Shown: one piece after another, positions 44,827 to 53,164 of the stretch | Position numbering within the stretch: the stretch's first letter is position 1 | How the letters are laid out: each line of letters opens with the position of its first letter | Origin: Desulfobacterales bacterium | Lineage (GTDB): Bacteria > Desulfobacterota > Desulfobacteria > Desulfobacterales > UBA2156 | DNA length: 60,857 bases | Direction of reading: 5' to 3' | Assembly: GCA_027025555.1 (NCBI GenBank) | Contig: JALVQN010000217.1 | Location: 1 to 60,857, forward strand | The notes under the pieces: generated by a model | Told to the model about the DNA's origin: nothing | The model's input: only the letters and a program-made list of their open reading frames with translations | Databases searched by the model: none | Position numbers and translations under genes: made by a program

Positions 44827-44921
44827 AATGGAACAAAGGCCCGGCCCTCCCGGCATCCAGGCCGTCGTCTGAAACCGGTTTTCCCCTGACCCCCCCGACA
44901 CCAAAGGCATCCGGCTAAAAC

Positions 44922-45581
44922 ATGTTCATTACCTTTGAAGGCATCGAAGGCTCCGGAAAAACAACCCAGATCGAGCGGGCGGCGGCCCATATCCGGGCCT
45001 CGGGTCGTCCATGTGTCGTGACACGGGAACCCGGCGGAACGGAAATCGGTTTAAAAATCCGGGAGATCTTGCTGGATCGCAAACACACCGGGCTGGATGC
45101 GGATGCGGAACTGATGCTCTATATGGCGGATCGCATCCAGCATGTCAAAACGGTCATCCTTCCGGCTTTGGATCGAAAAAAGATCGTTTTGTGCGACCGG
45201 TTCCTGGATGCCACCCTCGCCTATCAGGGATATGGGAGGGGGCTGGACATTTCTTTCATCCGGAAGCTGCACCGGACGACCGTCGGCGGTATTGAACCGG
45301 ACCTGACGCTCCTTTTGGATTTGCCGGTGGAAAAAGGACTGGGCCGAGCTTGGGAAAGGATTAAAAAAGCGGAAAACGCCGGCGGGGAAAGCCGCTTTGA
45401 GGAAGAATCCCTGGTGTTCCATGAACGGGTCAGGAAGGGATACCTGGCGTTGGCCCGGGCCAACGTCGGCCGGATCCGGGTCATCGATGCGGCAAAGGAT
45501 ATGGAAACGATCCACCGGGAAGTGATTCAAATCGTATCTGCCGCGCTCGGGGTTGAGAAAAAGGTTCCGGCGCGGTTCTAG
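44922..45581 (+). CDS. tmk: Thymidylate kinase
   Basis: 219 residues. Walker A is FEGIEGSGKTTQI; TREPGGTEIGLKIREILL, LCDRFLDATLAYQGYGRG and LDLPVEKGLGRAW are family segments. It phosphorylates dTMP to dTDP. In many bacteria tmk is next to holB; here holB lies about 8 kb away on the other strand. Confidence 0.94.
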   Translation: MFITFEGIEGSGKTTQIERAAAHIRASGRPCVVTREPGGTEIGLKIREILLDRKHTGLDADAELMLYMADRIQHVKTVILPALDRKKIVLCDRFLDATLAYQGYGRGLDISFIRKLHRTTVGGIEPDLTLLLDLPVEKGLGRAWERIKKAENAGGESRFEEESLVFHERVRKGYLALARANVGRIRVIDAAKDMETIHREVIQIVSAALGVEKKVPARF

Positions 45582-45662
45582 ACGCTGTTTTACAACCCTT
45601 TGGAGACGGAAGTGTCGGAACCGGACCAAATCCCCGGGACCGGGTGAAGGAGTCGCAAACGG

Positions 45663-47942
45663 ATGAATCGATCGATTCTGGATGCCATTGGCAACACGCC
45701 CCTTGTGGAGATTCGGAAGTTGAATCCCAATTCCAGGGTGAAGATTTTTGCAAAACTGGAATCCTTCAACCCCGGCGGCTCGGTGAAGGACCGACCCGCC
45801 CTTTACATGATCGAAGCCGGAGAACGCAGCGGCCTCCTGACGCCTGAAAAGACCGTGATTGAAGCCACCAGCGGCAATACGGGGATCGGTTTGGCCCTGG
45901 TATGTTCGGTGAAAGGGTACCGGCTCCTGTTGATCATGTCGGAGGCGGTGAGTGAGGAGCGGAGGAAGATCCTGAAGGCCCGGGGAGCAGAGATCCACTT
46001 GACGCCGGGCCACCTGGGCACGGACGGTGCCATAGAGGAGGCCTATCGATTGTCCCGGGAAAACCCGGGCCGGTATTTCATGCCGGATCAGTTCAACAAT
46101 GAAGCCAACTGGCAGGCCCATTACCACAGTACCGCCCGGGAAATCTGGGAACAGACCCGCGGCCGGGTCACCGCTGTCGTGGCGACCCTCGGGACCTCCG
46201 GGACCCTCATGGGTGTATCGAGGCGGATGAAGCAATACAATCCAGCCGTCCGGATCATCGGCGTGGAACCCTACCTGGGACACAAAATCCAGGGGCTTAA
46301 AAACATGAAAGAGGCTTACCGGCCTGAAATCTTCGACAAGGGCCGTTTGGACATCAAGATCAACATCGAAGACGAGGAAGCCTTCGAAATGGCCCGCCGG
46401 CTGGCCAAGGAGGAGGGGATCTTTGCAGGCATGAGCAGCGGTGCGGCCATGGCCATCGCCTGCAAGGAAGCCGCGCTCATGAAAGAGGGGGTCATGGTGG
46501 TGATTCTCCCGGACGGCGGGGAACGGTACCTCAGCACCACGCTCTTTGCAGTGAAAGAGAAGGTGGACTTGAGGCTTTTCAACAGCATGACCCGGAGAAA
46601 AGAGACATTCAAGCCCCTGGTGCCCGGAACCGCCACGGTGTATACCTGCGGTCCCACCGCCCATGACCGAATGGAGGTCGGAGAATGCCGTCGGTTCGTT
46701 TTTTCCGACCTGCTCTGCCGGTATCTCCGATATCGAGGCTATGCGGTCCATCATGTGGTGAACATCACCGATTACGATGATAAGACATTGGCAGGATCGG
46801 AATCCGCCAATCTCTCCCTGTCCCAATTCACCGATAAGTATGTGAAATGGTTTCAAAAGGACCTGGAATCCCTGGGCGTCCAACCGGCCGACCGCATTCC
46901 CCGCACAAGCAGGAACCTCCAAGAGATGGTCCAGATCACCCGTGACCTCAAGAAGGCCGGCTATGCCTATGAGAAGTTAAAATCGGTCTATTTCGATATC
47001 TCCCGGATTCCCGATTACGGAAAGTTGTCCGGAATCGATCTCGATAAGATCAAGCTCGGGGCCACCGTGGATCTTGAAGACTATGAAAAGGAGAATCCCC
47101 GGGATTTCACCCTTCTGAAACGCTCGAAGCTTTCCGAACTCAAGCGCGGCATCTTCGTTAAAACCGAATGGGGCAACGTCCGGCCCTCTTGGCACCTTCA
47201 GTGTGCGGCCACGGCCATGAAATTCATGGGGGAGCGCTACGACATCCATGCCAGCTGCCGGGAGTTCATTTTCCCCCACCATGAAAACCATATCGCCATT
47301 GCCGTGGCGTTAAAAGGACACCCCATGGCCCACTACTGGATCCACTGTGAACAGGTCCTGTTGGATGGCAATCGAAAGGCAACAACAAAGGGGGGAATGC
47401 GCCTCGAGACGCTCTTCGAGGAGGGATTCTCGGGTCGTGAAATCCGGTACTGGCTCCTTTCCAACCACTACCGAAAGCCCCTGGTGTTTGTGCGAAAACG
47501 CCTGGAAGAAGCCAGGCGCGCCTTAAAGCGGATCGATGCGTGTATCCTTTCCCTTAAGCGCCTTCGGGGCGGAACGCCCAATCCTGAAACCGATCAGCTG
47601 GTTTATGATATCAAAAATGGATTCACCTCGGCCATGGATGAGGATCTGAATACCCCCGGCGCCTTGGCCTCCCTCTTTGATAAAATCCGGAAGATCAACA
47701 TCGGCATCAAAGAAAAAAGCATCGATGCCACGGGCGCGGAAAAGATCCTGCGTACGTTTCAGGATATTGACGGTGTTTTGAACCTGTTTCGTTTCCCGGG
47801 GCCTACCCAGGACCCGGAAATCCTCGAGCTTATCCGGCAAAGGGAGGCGGCCCGACAGGCGAAAGACTGGGACACGGCGGACCGTATCCGGGACCGGCTT
47901 CGGTCCATGGGGGTTGAGGTGCGGGACACTCCAATCCGCTGA
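45663..47942 (+). CDS. Fusion of cysteine synthase and cysteinyl-tRNA-synthetase-like domain
   Basis: 759 residues. Residues ~1-305 form a PLP cysteine synthase with SVKDRPAL (PLP lysine), TSGNTGIGLAL, ATLGTSGTLMG and GMSSGAAMA. Residues ~315-755 resemble CysRS, beginning YTCGPTAHDRMEVGECRR. The HIGH-like motif there is EVGE (338-341) and the KMSKS equivalent reads KATTKG (572-577), both far from consensus. Zinc ligands Cys329, Cys514 and His539 fit, but the fourth (normally Glu in HHENE) is His543 in HHENH. The C-terminal anticodon-stem helix region and a typical RQREAARQAKDWDTADRIRD end are present. Bona fide cysteinylation is doubtful. Confidence 0.87.
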   Translation: MNRSILDAIGNTPLVEIRKLNPNSRVKIFAKLESFNPGGSVKDRPALYMIEAGERSGLLTPEKTVIEATSGNTGIGLALVCSVKGYRLLLIMSEAVSEERRKILKARGAEIHLTPGHLGTDGAIEEAYRLSRENPGRYFMPDQFNNEANWQAHYHSTAREIWEQTRGRVTAVVATLGTSGTLMGVSRRMKQYNPAVRIIGVEPYLGHKIQGLKNMKEAYRPEIFDKGRLDIKINIEDEEAFEMARRLAKEEGIFAGMSSGAAMAIACKEAALMKEGVMVVILPDGGERYLSTTLFAVKEKVDLRLFNSMTRRKETFKPLVPGTATVYTCGPTAHDRMEVGECRRFVFSDLLCRYLRYRGYAVHHVVNITDYDDKTLAGSESANLSLSQFTDKYVKWFQKDLESLGVQPADRIPRTSRNLQEMVQITRDLKKAGYAYEKLKSVYFDISRIPDYGKLSGIDLDKIKLGATVDLEDYEKENPRDFTLLKRSKLSELKRGIFVKTEWGNVRPSWHLQCAATAMKFMGERYDIHASCREFIFPHHENHIAIAVALKGHPMAHYWIHCEQVLLDGNRKATTKGGMRLETLFEEGFSGREIRYWLLSNHYRKPLVFVRKRLEEARRALKRIDACILSLKRLRGGTPNPETDQLVYDIKNGFTSAMDEDLNTPGALASLFDKIRKINIGIKEKSIDATGAEKILRTFQDIDGVLNLFRFPGPTQDPEILELIRQREAARQAKDWDTADRIRDRLRSMGVEVRDTPIR

Positions 47943-48003
47943 AAAACGGTTTGCCGCCCCCTGACACATGGCACAGGAACAAAGAAGAAAGAGGCGTTTT
48001 GGC

Positions 48004-48993
48004 ATGGAAGCGATATATTTCCCCCATACCGTGATTCCGGAACCTGTTTTGGCCAACCTTGAACATTTGGTCGATTCGGTGGAGGTTCTTCAGCCGTGCC
48101 GCCGCGAGGTTCCTGAATTCATGGCCGCATACGCGGCAAAGGGATTTTTATCCATATATACAGTGATGGCGGACCATAAGGCGCGACTGGAAGCAGCCCT
48201 TCAGGGCTTTGAAGCCTTTGCACAGACGGCCGGACCCGGGGGCGATCTGGTGACCCGATTTGTTGCCCTGAGCAAGGGCTCCCCTGCCCCCGACGATGAA
48301 AGGGTGGCCTCCCAGATCGTCTCCGCCATGAAAAGAGGCCGTGCCGGAACAAGACGCCCGCCGGAAGATCCGGCCTTCGAAGCGGCCCTTTTCCTTTTCA
48401 TGGCCCAAACCTACGACCTCCGCAACATGGAGGTTCAGAAGGATTTGAAGTCCGCTGGCGACACCCAAAAAAAGCTCTTTCAAAGCCTCACGGGGGAGGT
48501 CCCCATGGACGAGAAGACCGACTTTCCCGGCCATGACGCCCCGGACGATTACATGCCCAGGCAACGGCTCGCGGCCTGGTCCAATTTGTTCTTCAACAGG
48601 CGTGCCCTTCAAGGCATGGATAAAGGCCCTGTCTGGATGACGCACAGCCGGCCGGTGGTGGAACACCTCCTGGAAGAGGCGCCGTTTTCCGTGCAGACGG
48701 TGCATCTTGAGGCGACCCCGGGCGCCCCGGTTCCGGAAGGGAGACAGGATCCCTGGAAAGCCGCCTTCCAGGAAGCCCTGTCAAGGGCATGGGAAGATCC
48801 CGGCTTTTGCCTTGACGATCCCCTTGTGGAAGCGTCGATTCCCTTTGGAGGCCCCGCACCCTTTGCGGCCACCGTCCATGCCGTTCACCAGGCCCCTGCG
48901 GCCCTTTTTGGGCGCCGGCTCGACGGTTCCCTCATCCCCGAAGGCCAAGAGGCCTTGGACGGCAAAACATTGTTGGTTTGCTTGGATCCATAA
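48004..48993 (+). CDS. Unrecognised protein, 329 residues
   Basis: No family recognised. It is soluble, mostly helical, with no signal peptide or cysteine motif. ATG 48004 is preferred (AAGAGG nine bases upstream); an ATG at 47968 gives 12 more residues. It begins 61 bases after the cysteine synthase fusion and is followed by a ferredoxin with its own promoter. MDEKTDFPGHDAPDDYM near the middle is acidic. Coding bias and ribosome-binding site support it being real. Confidence 0.65.
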   Translation: MEAIYFPHTVIPEPVLANLEHLVDSVEVLQPCRREVPEFMAAYAAKGFLSIYTVMADHKARLEAALQGFEAFAQTAGPGGDLVTRFVALSKGSPAPDDERVASQIVSAMKRGRAGTRRPPEDPAFEAALFLFMAQTYDLRNMEVQKDLKSAGDTQKKLFQSLTGEVPMDEKTDFPGHDAPDDYMPRQRLAAWSNLFFNRRALQGMDKGPVWMTHSRPVVEHLLEEAPFSVQTVHLEATPGAPVPEGRQDPWKAAFQEALSRAWEDPGFCLDDPLVEASIPFGGPAPFAATVHAVHQAPAALFGRRLDGSLIPEGQEALDGKTLLVCLDP

Positions 48994-49038
48994 GGTCCGG
49001 CGGCTTTGAAAGAAATCCAAAAAAAACGAATATAGGGC

Positions 49039-49065
49039 TTGACTCGGAGTGGGGATTGGTATAAG
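49039..49065 (+). promoter_or_regulatory. Candidate promoter for the ferredoxin gene
   Basis: TTGACT (49039-49044) and TATAAG (49060-49065) are 15 bases apart, about 75 bases before the ferredoxin start. The boxes are good; the spacer is short. Confidence 0.45.
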
Positions 49066-49140
49066 TGGCTTGCCTTAATCTGAAACCCACAGATCCCTTA
49101 CCCGGGTCTTTAGGAATTTTAAGAAAGGAGGCGTTTTAAA

Positions 49141-49329
49141 ATGGGATACGACGTGACTGTTGACCAGGATAAGTGTGAAGGCTGCGGCGAATGCGTGGAG
49201 GTCTGCCCGGTGGAAGTCTATGAACTGGTGGACGATAAATCGGTTCCGGTGAATGCCGAAGAGTGCCTGGGCTGTGAGAGCTGCGTGGAAGTCTGCGAGC
49301 CTGGTGCCATCACCGTCGAGGAGACATAA
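49141..49329 (+). CDS. Two-cluster (2x4Fe-4S) ferredoxin
   Basis: 62 residues. CEGCGECVEVCP and CLGCESCVEVCEPG give two cluster-binding sets; the second lacks the usual CP proline (CEPG). It is strongly acidic and carries low-potential electrons in the cytoplasm. AAAGGAGGCG precedes the ATG. It could serve Hdr-type complexes in this organism. Confidence 0.92.
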   Translation: MGYDVTVDQDKCEGCGECVEVCPVEVYELVDDKSVPVNAEECLGCESCVEVCEPGAITVEET

Positions 49330-49344
49330 CCCGTACGGTGTTCA

Positions 49345-49376
49345 ATCCCCCTGGTCCTGGAGAGGGCCGGGGGGAT
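49345..49376. repeat. Strong inverted repeat downstream of the ferredoxin gene
   Basis: ATCCCCCTGGTCC (49345-49357) pairs with GGGCCGGGGGGAT (49364-49376), 13 pairs with two G-U, loop TGGAGA. There is no T-run on either side, so it may be an mRNA 3'-end stabiliser or a rho-associated end rather than an intrinsic terminator. Confidence 0.5.
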
Positions 49377-49468
49377 AAAGCGTTCCGGATACCTCCGGAT
49401 TTTCTCGGGGGATATCCCGTTTCCCCGTCCCGCCCCATTCCCCGCATGGATGGCCTGAAAGGGATGCC

Positions 49469-50041
49469 ATGCCCCCTTTCCCTTTATCGCGTAAGCTGTT
49501 TTGGATGAAGCAGGGGTATGCCTTCATTTTTCAGACACGCTTTGGATATTCTGCGGTCTTGTACCGGGAAAGTCCCTTCGCCGTTTTCAGGACCTTCCTT
49601 CCACGGCAGACGCTTTCCGGTCTCATGGAGGCCCTGGACGCTTCCGGCGGCCCGTTTCGGGAGGGCGCCCATGCGCATGCACGCACGCTGTCCCGGTCCA
49701 TCGTCGATTATTTCAAGGGCCTGATCCCTGAAATGGAGTGGCCGCCATGGTCCTGGTTGGATCTTGCCGGACTGACCCCGCTCCAGCGGTCTGTGCTCCG
49801 GGAAACCGCAAAGATACCCTATGGTAAACAAAGGAGCTACCGGGACATCGCCTGCGCCATCGGTCGGCCGAGGGCCTGCCGGTTCGTGGGATCCACCCTG
49901 GCCAAAAATCCCTTCCCGCTCCTGATTCCCTGTCACCGGGTCATCCGGAGTGACGGCACCCCGGGTCAATTCGGGGGCGGAACCCCCCTCAAACAGGCCC
50001 TCCTTGATCTGGAGGCAAGAAACCCGAGGTGTCGGGCTTGA
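49469..50041 (+). CDS. Methylated-DNA--protein-cysteine methyltransferase
   Basis: 190 residues. The C-terminal Ogt/MGMT domain has LTPLQRSVLRETAKIPYGKQ, then RPRACRFVGSTLAKNP and the active-site motif IPCHRVI, whose cysteine accepts the methyl group from O6-alkylguanine. ATG 49505 is an alternative start 12 residues in. The last 53 bases overlap the 3' end of thiL on the opposite strand. Confidence 0.9.
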   Translation: MPPFPLSRKLFWMKQGYAFIFQTRFGYSAVLYRESPFAVFRTFLPRQTLSGLMEALDASGGPFREGAHAHARTLSRSIVDYFKGLIPEMEWPPWSWLDLAGLTPLQRSVLRETAKIPYGKQRSYRDIACAIGRPRACRFVGSTLAKNPFPLLIPCHRVIRSDGTPGQFGGGTPLKQALLDLEARNPRCRA

Positions 50042-51038
50042 AGTGGTCCCATCCCGAGGGGAAAACCGGCAAAATGCGGCCCGAAGCGTCGGTGATCTCC
50101 AGCTTTTTAGACGGTGTGATCCGCCCGATGGCAAAAAGGGGGCGATGAAAGGTTTTTTCGAAGGCGGCCAGGACGCGCTTTTCCGCTTCGGGCGGTACGG
50201 TCATTAAAAGGACATAGTCCTCGCCGCCGGAAAGCGCGTAATCCAGCGGGTCCCCGGAAAACCGCGCGCAGAAGCTTTTGAGTGCCGGAGAGACGGGGAT
50301 TTTCGTTGCATCGAGAAGGGCCCCGACATTGCTTGATCTCAGGATATGACCCAGGTCTGAACTCAGGCCGTCGCTGACATCGATGGCGGCGTGAACGGCC
50401 CCCAGCGTTGCCAGAAACCGGCCTTCTTCTACATGGGGCCGCGGTTTCAGGTGGGCGTTGAGCAGTTTCTCGAGTGCCGGCGTATCGGGCGGGATGTCCT
50501 CCAGGATGAGATGCAGTCCGGCACGGCTGTCCCCCAGAAAGCCCGTGGAGAAAATCACATCACCGATTTGTGCGGTGTGGCGGAAAAGGATTTCCTCGGC
50601 CGGCATGGTGCCCAGGACCATGATGTTGAGGATGAGATCGGTTTTCGATGCCGTGGTATCCCCGCCCAGAATGTTGACCCGATGCCGGGCGGCAAGATGC
50701 TTCATCCCCGCGTAGAGCCCGTCCAGATAGTCGAGGGTGCAGTCTTCCGGAATTGCGATGCTGATAAAGGCTTCCCTGGGCTCTCCGCCCATGGCGGCGA
50801 TGTCACTCAAGTTCACGGCCAGGGCCTTGTATCCCAGGTTGAATGCCGAGGTGGCCTTTTTCAGGAAATGGACCCGTTCCACCAGCAAGTCGGTGGTGAC
50901 GAGGGTCGCCCTGTGGGGAGGGACATGGAAGACAGCCGCATCGTCTCCGATGCCTTTGAGGACCGCGTCCTTTCGCACAAGGCACCCTCTCCGGACCCGG
51001 TCGATCCATGCGAACTCACCGATGTCCTTCAGTTTCAA
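49989..51038 (-). CDS. thiL: Thiamine-monophosphate kinase
   Basis: 349 residues. IGDDAAVF, DLLVERVHFLKK, GYKALAVNLSDIAAMGG, GGDTTAS and DVSDGLSSDLGHIL are ThiL motifs. It makes thiamine pyrophosphate from thiamine phosphate. The start is TTG at 51038, overlapping the thiE stop as TTGA. It is last in the riboswitch-controlled thiM-thiE-thiL operon. Confidence 0.93.
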   Translation of the reverse strand: MKLKDIGEFAWIDRVRRGCLVRKDAVLKGIGDDAAVFHVPPHRATLVTTDLLVERVHFLKKATSAFNLGYKALAVNLSDIAAMGGEPREAFISIAIPEDCTLDYLDGLYAGMKHLAARHRVNILGGDTTASKTDLILNIMVLGTMPAEEILFRHTAQIGDVIFSTGFLGDSRAGLHLILEDIPPDTPALEKLLNAHLKPRPHVEEGRFLATLGAVHAAIDVSDGLSSDLGHILRSSNVGALLDATKIPVSPALKSFCARFSGDPLDYALSGGEDYVLLMTVPPEAEKRVLAAFEKTFHRPLFAIGRITPSKKLEITDASGRILPVFPSGWDHFKPDTSGFLPPDQGGPV

Positions 51039-51685
51039 CGCGCCCGGGCCTTCTGGATGAGAAGGGTCAGGTGACGGGCCGCCTCCATGGGATCCTTTGC
51101 ACAGACGATGGCCGATACCACGGCCACGCCGTCGGCCCCGTTTCGGAGGACCGCTTCGACATTTTCAGCATTCACCCCGCCGATGGCCACCAGGGGGGTG
51201 GACACCCTTTTGCGGATTTCTCTGAGCCCTTCCAAGCCGAGGGGAGGCGCCGTGTCGGTTTTCGTGGGCGTCGAAAAGACGGGGCTGACGCTGATGTAAT
51301 CCGCCCCTTGGGCCTCGGCTGCCATGGCATCCTCGATGGATTCCGCCGATATGCCGATGATCATGGAATTTCCAACGATGCGGCGGGCCTGGGGCAGCGG
51401 CATGTCCGTCTGTCCCAGGTGCAACCCGTCGGCATGCACCGCCATGGCCACATCCAACCGGTCGTTGATGATGAGAGGCACACGGGCTTGTTTCAGAAAG
51501 TCCCGTACGGAGAGGGCCTCGTCGAGGAATTTGCGGGTGGATCCTTTCTTTTCTCGAAGCTGAACGCAGGTGACCCCTCCCTTTACCGCGGCCTCCACGA
51601 TCCGGCGGGTGCTTTTCCCCCTTGCAAGGCCCCTGTCCGTCACCAGATAGAGGGAATAGTCCACGCTTTTTTGGGTTCGGTTCAT
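51035..51685 (-). CDS. thiE: Thiamine-phosphate synthase
   Basis: 216 residues. YLVTDRGLARG, VQLREKKGSTR, INDRLDVAMAVHADGLHLGQ and GVAVVSAIV are ThiE motifs. It couples HMP-pyrophosphate with hydroxyethylthiazole phosphate. ATG 51685 overlaps the thiM stop (ATGA); upstream frame to 51898 lies inside thiM. Confidence 0.94.
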   Translation of the reverse strand: MNRTQKSVDYSLYLVTDRGLARGKSTRRIVEAAVKGGVTCVQLREKKGSTRKFLDEALSVRDFLKQARVPLIINDRLDVAMAVHADGLHLGQTDMPLPQARRIVGNSMIIGISAESIEDAMAAEAQGADYISVSPVFSTPTKTDTAPPLGLEGLREIRKRVSTPLVAIGGVNAENVEAVLRNGADGVAVVSAIVCAKDPMEAARHLTLLIQKARAR

Positions 51686-52491
51686 CGGGTTTCGGTGATG
51701 TTGCATCCGGATTCGAGTTGTTCGGGTGAAATCTCGTACAGGGCGTCCAAGAGCGCCACCATGAGACTCCCGGGTGCCTTGGCCTTCTCGGCGGCATATT
51801 CTCCGGCCAGGCCGAAATAGGCCAGGGCCGTCGCCGCCGCGCTGAAGGGATCCGGATCCACGGCCAAAAAAGCCCCGATGAGGGCCGTGGCGGCGCACCC
51901 GGTTCCTGTGACACGACCCATGAGAAAATGGCCGTTTGCGACTTGCGCGCGGCGCTGTCCGTCAGTGACCAGGTCCACGGATCCGGTGATGGCCAGGGTG
52001 GTGTTCCACTCACGGGCAAGGGATTCGGCTGTATCCGCCGCCGTCTCCACCGAGTGGACGGCGTCGACGCCCTTGGTTTTCGAGTCCGCGTTTTGCAGGG
52101 ACAATATTTCAGAGGCGTTTCCGCGCAACACACGGATGGGGGTTTGGTCCAGGATCTGTTTGGCCGAGCGGGTGCGCAAGGCGGTGGCGCCCGCACCCAC
52201 GGGATCCAGGATCACGGGAACATGCAGCGTGGCCGCCCGTCTTGACGCCCGGATCATGGAATCCACCCAGTCATCGGTCAGTGTGCCGATGTTCAGGACC
52301 AGCGCCCCGGCCGCGGCGACCATCTCTTCCACCTCGTTTGGCGCGTGGGCCATCACCGGCGAGGCCCCGGCGCATAAGAGGGCGTTGGCCGTGAAATTCA
52401 TGACCACATAGTTGGTGATGTTATGGATCAGCGGTTTCTTTTCCCTCAGTTGTTGAAGGTTGACCGCGGCCTGTCGGGGGAGCAGTGTCAT
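51682..52491 (-). CDS. thiM: Hydroxyethylthiazole kinase
   Basis: About 269 residues. LIHNITNYVVMNFTANALL, LDPVGAGATALR and GTGCAATALIGAFLA are ThiM motifs; it phosphorylates the thiazole alcohol for salvage. Of two tandem ATGs, 52491 is preferred because AGAGAGG ends five bases upstream; 52494 and a TTG at 52509 are alternatives. It is first in the thi operon, behind the TPP riboswitch. Confidence 0.93.
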   Translation of the reverse strand: MTLLPRQAAVNLQQLREKKPLIHNITNYVVMNFTANALLCAGASPVMAHAPNEVEEMVAAAGALVLNIGTLTDDWVDSMIRASRRAATLHVPVILDPVGAGATALRTRSAKQILDQTPIRVLRGNASEILSLQNADSKTKGVDAVHSVETAADTAESLAREWNTTLAITGSVDLVTDGQRRAQVANGHFLMGRVTGTGCAATALIGAFLAVDPDPFSAAATALAYFGLAGEYAAEKAKAPGSLMVALLDALYEISPEQLESGCNITETR

Positions 52492-52527
52492 CATCGCCTC
52501 TCTTGTCAAATGGCCCTAAAGACTTCA

Positions 52528-52559
52528 AAGGGGCTGTTTTCCGGCAAAAACAGCCCCTT
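52528..52559 (-). terminator. Expression-platform hairpin of the TPP riboswitch
   Basis: AAGGGGCTGTTTT (52528-52540) and AAAACAGCCCCTT (52547-52559) form a perfect 13-base stem with a six-base loop, followed on the minus strand by only three T. It sits between aptamer and thiM, as a transcription-terminating platform would, though the T-run is short. Confidence 0.65.
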
Positions 52560-52585
52560 ATGATTCCTGAACGCCTCCACCGAAT

Positions 52586-52660
52586 CATTTCCCTACGCTG
52601 GAATTACCCAGATCAGGTTCAAAGGGTCCCTTCTCAGGCCTGTTTTGCCGCCCCTGGTGG
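52586..52660 (-). ncRNA. TPP riboswitch (THI element)
   Basis: Read on the minus strand, the conserved parts of the THI box are all present in order: CCAGGGG, CTGAGA, GACCC, TGAACCTGATCTGG, and CCAGCGTAGGGAA. It lies about 95 bases upstream of thiM and just downstream of a sigma70-type promoter. TPP binding should shut off thiM-thiE-thiL. Confidence 0.95.
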
Positions 52661-52670
52661 ATTTTCAGGC

Positions 52671-52699
52671 AGATTACCGGAAATAAAAGACTTTGTCAA
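52671..52699 (-). promoter_or_regulatory. Sigma70-type promoter of the thi operon
   Basis: On the minus strand TTGACA (52694-52699) and TAATCT (52671-52676) stand exactly 17 bases apart, so transcription would begin near 52664, just before the riboswitch aptamer. Confidence 0.8.
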
Positions 52700-52802
52700 G
52701 GCGGTTGAGGCGCGGACCCGGGGTACCGTTTATAGGGTATTTTTTTCGGGACCCTGGATAATCATTGTAAGAAAACGAAAGCTATGGTATTGTTTTGAAG
52801 TT

Positions 52803-53135
52803 ATGAAACAATATGTTGTGGATGAACTCCGTCGGCAGGAACGGGAAAAGATCAAGAGCCATCTTGAACAACACTATGGCCGGGGGAGCGTTGAAGGGAT
52901 TTACTGGATCCCCCTTGATCCCCATATATTCACCCCTGTTCAGTCCCGGCACCGGGCCTGTCAACCGTTTTATTTTGCCCTGGAAGTGCTCAAGGACCGG
53001 CTCGTGTGTGAACTGCTGATTCGCACCCGGCACCGGGTGCGCTGTGACTGCATGGGATATGCCACCGAAAACCAGCGAAACTGGTTGATCCGGCTCGTTG
53101 ACGGATTCTTGGATGGGCTTGGAATCCGGGTTTAG
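52803..53135 (+). CDS. Small unrecognised protein
   Basis: 110 residues from ATG 52803 (the frame is open to 52485, but that part is riboswitch sequence). Basic N terminus, then GSVEGIYWIPLDPHIF and CDCMGYATENQRNWLIRL. No family recognised; not membrane bound. It is divergent from the thi operon and 29 bases before plsC. Confidence 0.55.
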   Translation: MKQYVVDELRRQEREKIKSHLEQHYGRGSVEGIYWIPLDPHIFTPVQSRHRACQPFYFALEVLKDRLVCELLIRTRHRVRCDCMGYATENQRNWLIRLVDGFLDGLGIRV

Positions 53136-53164
53136 CCGAGGGGAAAAAGGAGGACTGCGGTGTT

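Noticed and set aside
52485-52802. N-terminal extension of the small gene before plsC
   Set aside because: This stretch is the TPP riboswitch and thi promoter on the other strand; ATG 52803 is a better start.
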